Positions 21,392 to 31,292 of a DNA stretch of 64,000 nucleotides are shown here, one piece after another. A model generated the notes under the pieces. The model saw only the letters and a list, made by a program, of their open reading frames with translations, searched no databases and was not told the origin of the DNA. The stretch spans positions 579,309 through 643,308 of the forward strand of contig ML660774.1 of the NCBI GenBank assembly GCA_007570785.1. The letters run 5' to 3'. The stretch's first letter is position 1. The number at the start of each line of letters is the position of its first letter. Origin of the DNA: Antilocapra americana (lineage: Eukaryota > Chordata > Mammalia > Artiodactyla > Antilocapridae). The translations under genes were made by a program, and so were the position numbers.

Positions 21392-23465
21392 AATGACAAC
21401 AGAAATCCTGCTAATTCTGAAAACTGACCTCTTAATTCTATTAGATTTATGTTCGTACAATTTGACAGTGATGAAAAAACAGCGTAGTGAACACCAGGAT
21501 AAAATTCTAAGTGATACAAAAATCTGTACATTGCATGATGCTATGAATCTGCCATGATGGAATGAGGGAAATAGCACCTTTAATTTGCATAGAAGACATT
21601 TTCATGTACACAAAGGGTTTTGGGAAAGTAGGTGCTTGATGTTAAGATATTCACAAATGAATTCGCCAGACATTGGCTTTTGAAGCTGGGACATATTAGT
21701 TTAGGGCTGTACAGCCTTGGTATATTCCAGAATAAGTTGATGTGGTAACCTCAGATGTGAACTCAGACCAAACTGTATCTCACTCTCTCAGTTTACTCTC
21801 TCTCTCTCTCTCTGCTGCCCTCTCCCACACTCTTAATATCTTTTGCTTAAGTCTGAACCTTAGCATTATTGCAATAATATAGTTCACTTGTACCAATAAC
21901 TTTCTTGTCAGGAGACATCTGTTCTGTTATGAACAGTCTCTCCTATTAAAGCATCAATCATGTCTTACTTGTAAACCAAATCACATTTTCGGGGTCCCTA
22001 GATAGCAAAATACTGCTGAAAAAACAAACTGTGCAGAAATATTAACTGTGGCACATTAATATATGTATTCTGAGCACTTTTTGTTTGTCTACCATTGAAG
22101 CCATGTGATTCTGACAGTATGAGCCGCTGACCTCTTGTCTCTGGAACCACAGAGGACTCATCAATATCCTCCCTAGAAGCTTGTAATGGGCTGATTGCCA
22201 TGGAGATCCACACGGCGAGAATATGATGCTTTATTTTAGGCACTTTCGTCTAAAATGCTAAAAGCACAACTGATAAAATGTTGCAATTGTTCTGAGTGAC
22301 TTTCAAAGCTTGAACCCATAGTGTCAAGCTACCTGTGAAGTTTGAGTCAGTCACCTGGGTTGCTTTGCTTCACGGACATAAGACATCTGGTTGGTGGACA
22401 TGAGCTTCTGATTAACATCTTGACGGCTTTGTATTTTGCTGTCGGGCTCACTGCTTGCATTTATAAAATGAGATTCTCTGCTTTGGGGCCATATTATTAC
22501 TTTCTAAGCACCAGTCAGCTTCACGTGTAACAGCTTATATTGGATGTGTTGTTCTTTGCCTACATCGAGGCTTGAAGTGGGGTATAAGAGAGAAATTATT
22601 GTAGTTTGGGTAAATATTTCAGTACCAGAAGCCAACCTTGGATGCTGTTAGGGCTAAAAGTAATGTGTCAATCAGTGTCCAGTTAGGAAAAAAAAAAATC
22701 ATGTTGTGCATTTCAAGTGGGAGGGTTGGCTACAAAGGCCTTATGAGGACTGGCAGGGCAAATGGGAGGGAGAGAGGGAGTCAAGGGAGTAAAAACGAAG
22801 GAGCGATGTGCAGAGTTTAGGATCCTGCCAGTGCTCCTAGCTTGACCCCCAGAACTTGCAGCTTTCTGGAGCTTCCAGAGCCTCAGGCACCACTCGGGGG
22901 CTGTGGGGGCAGCCCATCCCCACCACCCCAACGACAAAAGTCCCCAGTGATGCCAGCAGCATCCACTGCCGTGGGAACCAGAGCAGGAAACTTCTCTGTC
23001 CTACCTTCTGATCTCTTAACCACAGTTTCAAACGACAGAACTGAACAGGGAGCTGAATGACTAGGGAAGGGAGTGTGGGAAGCCCAGTCTGCAGAACCCT
23101 GGAACCCAACATGGACAATGGGAGGCGGGAAATGGAACTAGAAACAAGGGGTGAACGAACAGCACCAGGGTCCAACAGAGTCAGTGGTGTTCTGCTTGGT
23201 TAATGTTTTATGCTCATAAAATCAGACGATCATCAACATCAAAGACAAGACACAAAGGTTGGTTATAAAGGGAGATACAGACAGGGGAGACTTGTTACAG
23301 AAGCAGAGGGAATGATCAGTGGAGTTTGAAAAGGTGGGAAGGACACTTTCCTGTATAGCCTGTCAGCCTGCCTTTCAAGTAAACTAAGGCAGCAGAGCCT
23401 TTAAAAATTATTACTTTTAGTTTCTCAAGCAATGTATAATGTATTCTCTTTCTAAGATATTAGAT
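21392..23465. other. No gene or repeat recognised
   Basis: Mostly unique-looking. It contains a (CT)n tract at 21796-21813 and an A-run at about 22688-22698. A GC-richer patch at 22740-23180 has frames open on both strands (up to 112 codons), but I recognise no gene in it. Confidence 0.4.
21796..21813. repeat. (TC)n microsatellite
   Basis: Nine TC units in a row. Confidence 0.9.
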
Positions 23466-23691
23466 TTTTTTTATTGAAGTATAGTTGACATACAATATCA
23501 TGTTAGTTTCAGGTATATAGCCCAGTGACCTGCCAATCAAATACATTATGAAATGTTCATGAGGCAAGCTCAGTCACCGTCTGTCACCCATAAAAAATTA
23601 TTCCTGTGTTACTGACTCTTTTACGTATGCTGGAACCTACTCATTTTATAACTGCCTGTATTTATTTTATAGCTGGAAGTTTGTATCTCTT

Positions 23692-23862
23692 TGTTGCTGT
23701 TTAGTCACTCGATTGTGTCCAGTTCTTACTGTTGCTTCTTGACCTGCATACAGATTTGTCATGAGGAAGGTAAGGTGATCTGGTATTCCCATCTCATAAG
23801 AATTTTCTGGTTTGCTATGATCCACACAGAGGTTTTAGTGTAGTCAGTGAAGGAAGCAGAAC
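23692..23862 (-). repeat. Internally deleted BovB nested in L1
   Basis: The complement of the BovB 3' tail (tgttgctgtttagtcactcg) is joined after about 28 nt to RT-domain complement (actgttgcttcttgacctgcata). It then ends near ggttttagtgtagtcag. Flanking copies tgtatctctt (about 23682-23691) and tgtatctttt (23863-23872) look like its target duplication, so it inserted in this already shortened form. Confidence 0.78.
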
Positions 23863-24045
23863 TGTATCTTTTAATCCCCTGCATCTATTTTGTGCAACCC
23901 CTTCACCTCGCTCCCCTCTGTGACCAGCACTTTATTCTCTTTATCTGAGTCTGTTTTGTTTTGTTTGCTTTGCTTTCATTTTTCACAAATAAATAAGACC
24001 ATCCATGTTGTCATAAATGGCAAGATTTCATTTATTTTTATGACT

Positions 24046-24070
24046 AATATTATATATATATATATATATA
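24046..24070. repeat. (TA)n microsatellite
   Basis: About twelve TA units within the L1 ORF2 relic, at the site where L1 normally reads tggctgagtaatattcc. This is a slippage expansion inside the dead element. Confidence 0.9.
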
Positions 24071-24151
24071 GTGTGGATATGCACACACATATTGTATAAA
24101 CGTAAACAAGCACATCTTCTTTATCCAATTAACCATCCATTGATGGGCATT

Positions 24152-24765
24152 TTCAGTTCAGTTCAGTTCAAATCCTCAGTCATGTCTGTTTGCGACCCCA
24201 TGGACTGCAGCAGGCCAGGCCTCCCTGTCCATCACCATCTCCTGGAGTTTACCCAAACTCATGTCCGTTGAGTCAATGATGCCATCCAACCATCTCATTC
24301 TCTGTCATACCCTTCTCCTCCTGCCGTCAATATTTTCCGGTATCAGGATCTTTTAAAATGAGTCAGTTCTTCACATCAGGTGGCCAAGGTATTGGAGCTA
24401 CAGCTTCAGCATCAGTCATTTCAGTGAATGCTCAGGACTGAATTCCTTTAGGATGGACTGGGTGGATCTCCTTGCAGTCCAAGGGACTTTCAAGAGTCTT
24501 TTCCAACACCGCAGTTTAAAGGCATCAATTCTTCATTGCTCGGCTTTATGGTCCAACCCTCACATCCATACATGACTACTGGATAAACCATCGTCTTGAC
24601 TAGACGAACCTTTGTCGGCAAAGTAATGTCTCTGCTTTTTAATATGCTGTCTAGGTTGGTCATAGCTTTTCTTCCAAGGAGCAAGCGCCTTTTAATTTCA
24701 TAGCTGCAGTCACCATCTGCAGTGATTTTGGAGCCCAGGAAAGTGAAGTCCGTCACTGTTCCCAC
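24152..24765 (-). mobile_element. BovB 3' end (minus) inserted in L1
   Basis: The 3' tail complement (ttcagttcagttcagttca) marks the left end. The minus-strand frame at 24490-24765 encodes TDFTFLGSKITADGDCS, RRLLLGRKAMTNLDSIL and VYPVVMYGCEGWTIK, the conserved BovB ORF2 C-terminal region. It is 5'-truncated. L1 sequence expected between the two flanks (roughly 200 bp) is missing. Confidence 0.92.
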
Positions 24766-24934
24766 AGATACATTCCCACCACTAGGGCATGAGGATTCCT
24801 TTTCTCCACGTCCTCACCAACACAGACAACTATGTGTTGTCTGTCTGACGATAGCTATTCTGGCAGGTATGAGGTCATCTCTCACTGTGGTTCTGATTTA
24901 CACTTCCCTGGTGACTAGTAATCTTTCCACATGA
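24766..24934 (-). repeat. L1MA-like ORF2 fragment (minus), right part
   Basis: L1 text resumes with acattcccaccactagggcatg, then tctccacgtcctcaccaacac and a tgatttacacttccctggtgactag block. These are the normal ORF2 segments a few hundred bases further 5' in the element than the left part. Confidence 0.75.
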
Positions 24935-25235
24935 AGGCATTAACATTTATAGGTGCAGGCTTATCCTGCTTTGTTTACCAAGCCAACCGGAGTAACTTTC
25001 AGAGAAATAAGTCAGTTTGATGTGTATCCAGAGCCTGAAATATCCTTCAGTAGAAAAATGACCAAGTAAAATGTAGCGTCATTATTCTATGGAATATTTA
25101 TGCTGCTTTTTAAGAGGACCAAGTAGATGTAGATGTGTGAAGTTTTCATGAATAGCAAGTGAAAAATTGAATTTGTAGAATATACGTATGGTCCACTTAT
25201 GAGCTTCTTAAAGGCACCAAAAAATGCCATCTTAT

Positions 25236-25322
25236 TCCATTTACCTAACATTTAAGTGGTTTCCATCTCGTGACTATTGTAAATAATGCTGCTATGAACT
25301 TTGGATATGCATCTTTTCAAAT
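25236..25322 (-). repeat. Small L1 ORF2 piece in inverted orientation
   Basis: ggtttccatctcgtgactattgtaaataatgctgctatgaac is L1 ORF2 complement. It lies within an otherwise plus-strand L1. It corresponds to the very segment missing between 24151 and 24766 in the neighbouring minus-strand L1. Confidence 0.65.
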
Positions 25323-25434
25323 CAATATAGAGAACAATCTAATGGCTATTGGTTGGGAGTGGGAAGGGAGGCGGGACAATACATAAGTAGGGGATTAAGA
25401 AATACGAATTATTAGGTTTAAAATAAGCTACAAG

Positions 25435-25690
25435 AGAGAATTCTCCAGAGATCCAGTGGTTAAGGCTCCTAAGAAGGAAATGGCAACCCACTCCAGTACT
25501 CTTGCCTGGAAAATCCCATGGACAGAGGAGCCTGGTGGGCTACAGTCCATGGGGTCGCAAAGAGTCGGACACGACTGAGCAACTTGTCAATGTCAACTCC
25601 AAATGCAGGAGGCCTGGGTTCAATCCCTGGTCAAGAACTAAGATCCTACATGCCGCTTGGCCCAAACCCACCACCACAACAAAATAAATC
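25435..25690 (+). repeat. CHR-2-type SINE, split by Bov-A
   Basis: The tRNA-derived head (ctccagagatccagtggttaagg) continues after the Bov-A insert as aaatgcaggaggcctgggttc and aagaactaagatcctacatgccgc, ending in a CA-rich tail with aacaaaataaat. This is the cetartiodactyl CHR-2 structure, distinct from Bov-tA after the B-box. Confidence 0.8.
25470..25594 (+). repeat. Bov-A monomer nested in CHR-2
   Basis: A clean Bov-A unit from aagaaggaaatggcaaccc to cacgactgagcaacttg, inserted in the CHR-2 between ggctcc and aactcc (probable short TSD). It is close to the family consensus, so it is probably young. Confidence 0.88.
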
Positions 25691-25916
25691 CCTTGAAAGC
25701 ACACACAAAACTTGTAATTGCCCATGAAAATAAATGCAAATAATTTACTGATATATATGTGTTAAAAAAAATCTATACGGATATATTATACAACATGGAG
25801 AATACTATAAATAGTTTATAATAATTATAAATAGGGTAAACTTCTTAAAATTGTTAATCACTATATTGTACATCTGTAATTTGTATAACACATCAGCTAT
25901 ACTTTAATTTGAAAAA

Positions 25917-27294
25917 TTGTCAAACAAGAAAACAAGGTGACCCCCATTCAGTTATTTCATACACACAGGTTGTTTGGGGTGAACCCCCTTCTCTATTCAT
26001 TTTCTACATTCCTTTTCCTTCTGGTAAGTGTGAAGGCAGAGAGGGGGTGGATGCTAGGGTGGGTGAGTGGATACTGTGGTAGAATGGGAGAGAATTAAAT
26101 ACTCTGCCAAATATGCCAAATGCTTCATTAATCTTGGATGATATGAAGACATGCTCAGTCTTTGTTTTTCTCCCGGAGACTTCCTGTGTCATGATCCCCA
26201 AAGTCTGCCCAACAGCCTCAGTCATTTATTTTCACATCCACCCTTTTCAGCTCCTATTTTAAATTATAGCCTGAAAATAGTTGCTTGTCTCAGAAGTGGT
26301 ATGGGGCAGAGCCAGAAGTTACCAAGTAGTGTCTGAAACATGCTATGGGCCACCCTGAATTTCTTGTAATCCCATCACTATCTTCTCAACACATGGCCCA
26401 ATTTTAAGAAAGTCATCACTTTAGTGGGAACAGTCAAATGCTATTCCAAGTCTGTACTGAGTCTCCACTGGTCCACAGGCCCTGTGTGAGAAGGATGCTG
26501 GCTTCTCTTTCTGTAGATCTGTTTACACCAAACTAACTTGATGCTTTTATCTGTTTACCAAGCGGGGCAAAGTGTGTACATGGCAGTGACCTGTTCTGCG
26601 GGTCTTGGGGAACTGTTTGCACGAGGATGTTTTCTAATCTTCCGTGAAGCTCTATCCTTTGCCTTTAGTGAGGCCTCGGTTCCAGCTGATGGGAACTGTT
26701 TGGAGAATGGTTCCACTTCAATACCAATCTTGTTTTCTCTTGTCTTCGAGAGAGTGGTTTCAGATGAGCTCCCCATGTATCAGATTGCTTGTCTTTTCTG
26801 TTAGATTGGATTTAAATGAAACACTTTGGATTTCTGAAAATGTGTATTTTGAGCCATTAAGAGTTTGGAATTTTGCCTGTACCTTGCAGCGGCAGAAACT
26901 CGATTAATAGGACCTCTGATCTGTCATGATTTTCTCAGGACCACGGCTTCCACTGAAGTGTATGCACCTCCTCTTTGGTTTGTGTAAATGATTCCTCAAT
27001 ATATCCCTAGAAAGCGCAACTAAGTTTCAGTGCATTTTAAGGCGGCATCCTCTCACAGGCTTGGGGAACTGTTCACTTTGGGGCTCGGTTGTAAGTCTCG
27101 GTAAGAAAAAAGTGCAAATGGCCTGACTCACCTTGCCGGGCAGATGGGTATAATGAACAATGCCTGTGACAGTGTTCTGTAAGCCACATGAAACTGAATA
27201 TGCATCGGGTTTATATCAACATAGGTTTTATTTGATTCCAGCCCTGAACTCCACCGCTTGACTTAGATTCATTAGCAGGAAGTAGAACGTAGGA
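25917..27294. other. No gene or repeat recognised
   Basis: Unique-looking sequence. The 26530-26900 segment has frames of 73-88 codons on both strands but no recognisable domain. No CpG island. Confidence 0.4.
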
Positions 27295-27480
27295 AAAGCA
27301 CTGCAATGGAAAGAACAGGCTCCACGTTGTCAACTCGTCTAAGTGCCCGACTCATATTTGGGAAGTGCCTTATCTTCTCTGGGCCTTGAAATCCTCACTA
27401 AAATGAGGTGGCTGAGTTCAACGATCCTTGAATTCATTTTGGCTCTATACTCTTTGTAACTACTGGACAGACTCCTGGTG
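27295..27480 (+). repeat. MIR-class SINE remnant (tentative)
   Basis: gggaagtgccttatcttctctgggcc, then aaatcctcactaaaatgagg and tgagttcaacgatcc follow MIR order (cttaacctctctgggcctcag / ctcatctgtaaaatgagg / ttggactagatgatc). Decay is heavy. Confidence 0.55.
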
Positions 27481-29062
27481 AAATGGAAAAGCTTGAAGTC
27501 ATACTATTATCGATTTATGAAATAGGATCCTTCAGCTTTTTATTCATTTCACTGTCTTGATGATCCTTTATATGCCTTTAAAATGACTTTAAGGCATATC
27601 CCTTTGCCTGCTGATGATTACAGCAAAATAATCATGTATTATTGGCTCTATGACATATGAAAAATCAAATTCATTTAAAGTGCAGGACTGTTTCCATTTT
27701 AGTTAAACAACTTTAAGTAAAGAGATTCTGAGAATGAGTGTACATCCCTCCAGCCATTCCCCCAGGCCCATCCCCGACATGGGCCAGCGGAGCAGGGAGG
27801 ATTGATGATGGGAAGGAGGTGAATTATTGATGGTTTTCAAACCACACTTCTGACCAATGTCCTGAAGCTTGTTTCACAGAACACTAGGTTCATGAGATTT
27901 TATAGATTAGGCATGAAAGAGCTTCCATGATCAAATGAGCTTGTGAAACATTACACTCAACAAATATAAACAAGATTTCCTTACACTATATAACTTTCTC
28001 AGAACTTTGAAGATGCTCATGGACATTTTGCATGTCCAGTGAAGATATAGGACATTTATGTTGCACAAGCGTGACTGACTGTGAGACCCTTTTATGTGAG
28101 AAAGTCTCATAGAACTAGATTCCTTGGAATCTAGTTGAACAAATTTGGTTCTTGTTTCTAAGGAACCCAGATTAACTGAGGCAAGTGAATATCCACTGAG
28201 ACTCTAAAGAAAGGGATACTTTAGGGCTATGGTAATTCACTAGTGTGTGTGGCTGAGAGGACAGAATTAAATCAAATTGATTAATACTAAGGATTATAGT
28301 TTTATATTTACCTAAAACCCACCTCACCAGTTAAATTAGTTTGCCTTGCACAGAGGTCAGTACACCATCAAGGGTGTGTATACATTTCATAAATGCTCTA
28401 ACAGTTTAAAAACTGTTAGACTGCTTATTAGGTTAGTAGTAAAATGTTTATGGTTGCCTTATTTTTTTGCCTCTTTTCTTCCTTCAGCAAACATTCATTG
28501 AGCATTTTGTCTTGAGTATTTTTCTAAGCTCTCGTGCTATGTCATTGACCTCCCATGGAATTAATCTTTCCTCAACAAGTGATATTTTGTAGGAGAATGA
28601 AGAGTATATTTTAAAATTGGGATCAAGGTGACAGATATAACTTTTAAAGCAAGTCCAAGTCTGAAGCAGAAAGGCGATGAGGAGGAGAGAGAGCAATTAA
28701 TTCTCAAAGAATGCAAAAGAATGTTCTCTAGAGAGATGCCTGCTTTAATCTTGAAAGCAGAACAGAAGTTTGCTCAATGGAACATGACAGTCAGTTCCAG
28801 TACCAAGATTAAAAATGTCAAATTCAAAGAGATGGAAATAGTTCGATGAGATTGGGAAAGTGTAGGCAGTTGGTATTATTGGAACATGAAGGAGAATAAG
28901 CCAAGTAGAAGCTATAGAGCTTCAGAGCTTGGCAAAGATCTGATTACAAAGATTTCTGTGCTTCAAAAATTTCTCAGAATCAGAATCAGGAGATGAAGAA
29001 CTAAGGGGGGGCTTTTAGAGAGGGGAGATTATGATGAAGCAAAGCTGACCTCTGAAGCAGTG
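27481..29062. other. No gene or repeat confidently recognised
   Basis: AT-rich DNA. The 28480-28560 segment weakly resembles an inverted L2 tail (aacattcattgagcattttg). A 73-codon frame at 28628-28849 has no known domain. Confidence 0.4.
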
Positions 29063-29072
29063 TAGAGAGGCT

Positions 29073-29190
29073 CGTGTTGTTGTTTAGTTGCTCAGTCATG
29101 TCAGATTCTTTGCGACCCCATGGACTGTAGCACGCCAGGCTTCCCTACCTTCACCATTGCTCAAACTCATGTCCATTGAGTCAGTGATGT
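29073..29190 (-). repeat. Short BovB 3' end with 10-bp TSD
   Basis: 118 bp of BovB 3' terminus in minus orientation (tgttgttgtttagttgctcag to tccattgagtcagtgatg). A perfect 10-bp duplication tagagaggct lies at 29063-29072 and 29191-29200. Confidence 0.92.
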
Positions 29191-29220
29191 TAGAGAGGCT
29201 ATAGGTGGGGAAATCAATTT

Positions 29221-29287
29221 CATATATAAAATTTGAAGTGCTTTGGGGATATGTAGGATGAGACCCTCACAGATGATTGGTTATATT
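29221..29287 (+). repeat. 67-bp direct repeat, copy 1
   Basis: Identical over 67 bases to 30197-30263, from catatataaaatttgaagtg to gatgattggttatatt. The copy ends where a BovB 3' fragment begins. The flanks beyond the repeat differ. Confidence 0.97.
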
Positions 29288-29510
29288 GTCCATGAGAATT
29301 AACTCATGAGAAAAGACCCTGATGCAGGGAAAGATTGAAGGCAGGAGGAGAAGGGGATGACAGAGAATGAGATAGTCAGATGGCATTACCAACTCTACAG
29401 ACATGAGTTTGAGCAAGCTCAGGGAGTTGGTGATGGACAGGGAGGCCTGGCATGCTGCAGTCCATGGGGTCGTAAAGAGTCTGACATGACTGAGCGACTG
29501 AACTAAACTA
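29288..29510 (+). repeat. BovB 3' end
   Basis: BovB C-terminal ORF2 and 3' tail (actcatgagaaaagaccctg to gcgactgaactaaacta), roughly 9 percent diverged from the usual text by eye. It directly follows copy 1 of the 67-bp repeat. Confidence 0.9.
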
Positions 29511-29620
29511 AGTCAAACAGTTATCCAGTTGGGAGGTGATGGATACATAAATCAAGGCACGAGCAGTGACCCGCTTGAATGGGGCATCTTTGAGGAATTA
29601 GTGGTGTAGATCTTACTCTT

Positions 29621-29822
29621 GGGCTTCCCTCACAGCTCAGTTGGTAAAGAATCTGCCTGCAATGCAGGAGGCCTTGATTCGATCCCTGGGTTGGGAAGAT
29701 GCCCTGGAGAAGAGAAAGTCTACCCACTCCAGTATTCTGGCCTGGAGAATTCCTTGGACTGTATAGTCCAAGGGGTCTCAAAGAGTCAGACACGACTGAG
29801 TGAATTTCATTTTCACTTTCAA
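29621..29822 (+). repeat. Bov-tA SINE
   Basis: Full-length plus-strand copy from gggcttccctcacagctcag to the ttcattttcactttcaatg tail. Confidence 0.93.
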
Positions 29823-29829
29823 TGATTAG

Positions 29830-30040
29830 GATGGACTTTCCTGGTAGCTCAGTGGTAAAGAATCCACCTGCAGTGTAGGAGATGCAAATTCAATCCCTGG
29901 GTTGGGAAGGTCCTCTGAAGAAGGGAATGGCAACCTGCTCCAGTATTCTTGCCTGGAGAATTCCATGAACCAGAGGAGTCTGGTGGGCCCATGGGGGTCA
30001 CAAAGAGTTAGACGTGATTGAGCAACTAAACAACAGCAAA
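29830..30040 (+). repeat. Bov-tA SINE with 9-bp TSD
   Basis: Full-length copy from ggactttcctggtagctcag to gagcaactaaacaacagc. aatgattag is duplicated at 29821-29829 and 30041-30049. Inserted directly downstream of the preceding SINE. Confidence 0.93.
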
Positions 30041-30196
30041 AATGATTAGATTGTATGGGATGATAGGGAATGGAAGAGGTTCAGAGTGTATGGTTTCTTT
30101 CTTGGGAGATTGGTTAGATAATGATGTTTGCAACGAGATATAAAATACAGAAGAGTGGACATTATATTCAAGTGTAAAAATATAAGTTCATTTTTC

Positions 30197-30263
30197 CATA
30201 TATAAAATTTGAAGTGCTTTGGGGATATGTAGGATGAGACCCTCACAGATGATTGGTTATATT
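30197..30263 (+). repeat. 67-bp direct repeat, copy 2
   Basis: Perfect partner of 29221-29287. The repeat period is 976 bp. The 909 bp between the copies hold a BovB 3' end, unique spacer and two Bov-tA SINEs. Confidence 0.97.
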
Positions 30264-30407
30264 TGCTTTGACTCCCATAGAATTATTGTTAAAAGTTATA
30301 TATTTACATGCCATCAACCTTTAGGTGGTGGATATAAAATGCTTGAAATTAAAAATACAATCTTAGCAGAGAAGACTAAAAGCTTTGAAGGAACAAGGAA
30401 TATCATT

Positions 30408-30575
30408 GTGTGTGGGTTCGATTCATGAGTCAGGAAGATCCCTTAGAGAAGGAAATGACAAGCCACTCCAGTATTCTTGCCTAGGAAATCCCATGGACAG
30501 AGGAGCCTGGCTGGATACAGTCCATGGGGTTGCAAAGAGTCAGACACGACTGAGTCACTGAGCACAGCACACACA
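30408..30575 (+). repeat. Bov-tA SINE, head partly missing
   Basis: It starts within the B-box region (gggttcgattcatgagtc) and continues through the normal BovB-derived part to cacgactgagtcactgagc. Confidence 0.9.
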
Positions 30576-30668
30576 GAATGATGGAATGGCAAATGAGAAA
30601 GTCTTTCTTCCAAGATCTAGGAATGGAAGGTGAGAAGATATAGAATAAGAGAATTTTAAGGAAGGATT

Positions 30669-30683
30669 AAAAAAAAAAAAAAA
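30669..30683 (+). repeat. Poly(A) tract
   Basis: Run of 15 A residues with no attached SINE recognised. Confidence 0.9.
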
Positions 30684-31001
30684 CTGACAAGACAAAATGC
30701 CTCAGAGAATTTTTCTGTGATAAGACTGAGACTTGTTTTAGGATTTGGCAGCACTGAGTCGTTAGTGACCTTTGCTGGAATAATTTCAGTGAAGCCAAAT
30801 TGCCTTAAGTGGTTAGATACAAGAACAATGGATTTAGTCATTTTTTTCCCCAAAAAAAAAGCTTGGCTAAGAAAAAAGGAAGATAAAGATAAGAATAGCA
30901 ACAAAGAGTTGAAGTGTCAAGGGAAAAATGTGCTTAAAATGTAATTTGTGTGTGTGTTTACCTGTGTGTGTCAGAGAGAGTGAAAGAAAGGGAGCAAGAG
31001 A

Positions 31002-31040
31002 AAGGAAGGGAGGAAGGAAGGAAGGAAGGAAGGAAGGACG
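31002..31040. repeat. (GGAA)n microsatellite
   Basis: About nine GGAA units, preceded by a TG-rich and GA-rich stretch. Tetranucleotide repeats of this length are usually polymorphic. Tandem GGAA also forms ETS-type core sites. Confidence 0.92.
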
Positions 31041-31109
31041 GAATATGTTTATAAGCTGCAGAATCTGTAAGCCTGGGAGTCTTGGGGGCCAGGTACATGT
31101 GCAGGCGTT

Positions 31110-31292
31110 GAGTGATGGAGGGTGCTCCGTAGGCTGTTTAGCTGCATCCGTGGCCCTGGAGTGCTGCTAGCCAGTAGCACCCCGACTGGGTGCCAGTGCA
31201 GTAGCCCCCCACTGTGACAATCGAGATGTCTCCAGACATTGCCAAATACCCTGGGGAGAGAGGCAAGTTATTCCTGGATGAGGACCACTGGC
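31110..31292 (-). mobile_element. MER20 DNA transposon (hAT-Charlie type), minus
   Basis: The order gctgtttagctgcatccgtgg, ccagtagcacccc, cactgtgacaatcgagatg, tctccagacattgccaaat, gaggaccactgg matches a non-autonomous hAT element I know as MER20, reverse orientation. These are old mammalian fossils without coding capacity. Some copies have regulatory activity in eutherian uterine cells. Confidence 0.75.

Larger units (their letters stand above)
23466..24151 (-). repeat. L1MA-like 3' end (minus), left part
   Basis: The plus strand shows the complement of an L1 3' UTR (ttattgaagtatagttgacatac, gttagtttcaggtatatag). The ORF2 3' end follows (catccatgttgtcataaatggcaag; ccatccattgatgggcat). A small BovB derivative interrupts it at 23692-23862. 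At 24152 a larger BovB replaces the next L1 segment, and L1 text resumes at 24766. Confidence 0.8.
25040..25916 (+). repeat. L1 3' end (plus), interrupted
   Basis: Plus-strand L1. It starts with tatccttcagtagaaaaatgacc and tatggaatatttatgc, then runs to ggggattaagaaatacgaattattagg. It ends with the 3' terminus cactatattgtacatctgtaat ... tatactttaattt. A short L1 piece in the opposite orientation interrupts it at 25236-25322, and a CHR-2 SINE interrupts it at 25435-25690. Confidence 0.7.

Noticed and set aside
28480..28560. Possible inverted L2 tail
   Set aside because: Only one short block (aacattcattgagcattttg) matches. The following text does not follow L2 order.
31002..31040. GGAA array considered as a CRISPR-like or regulatory array
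   Set aside because: A simple tetranucleotide microsatellite. There are no spacers, and CRISPR is not expected in a mammalian genome.
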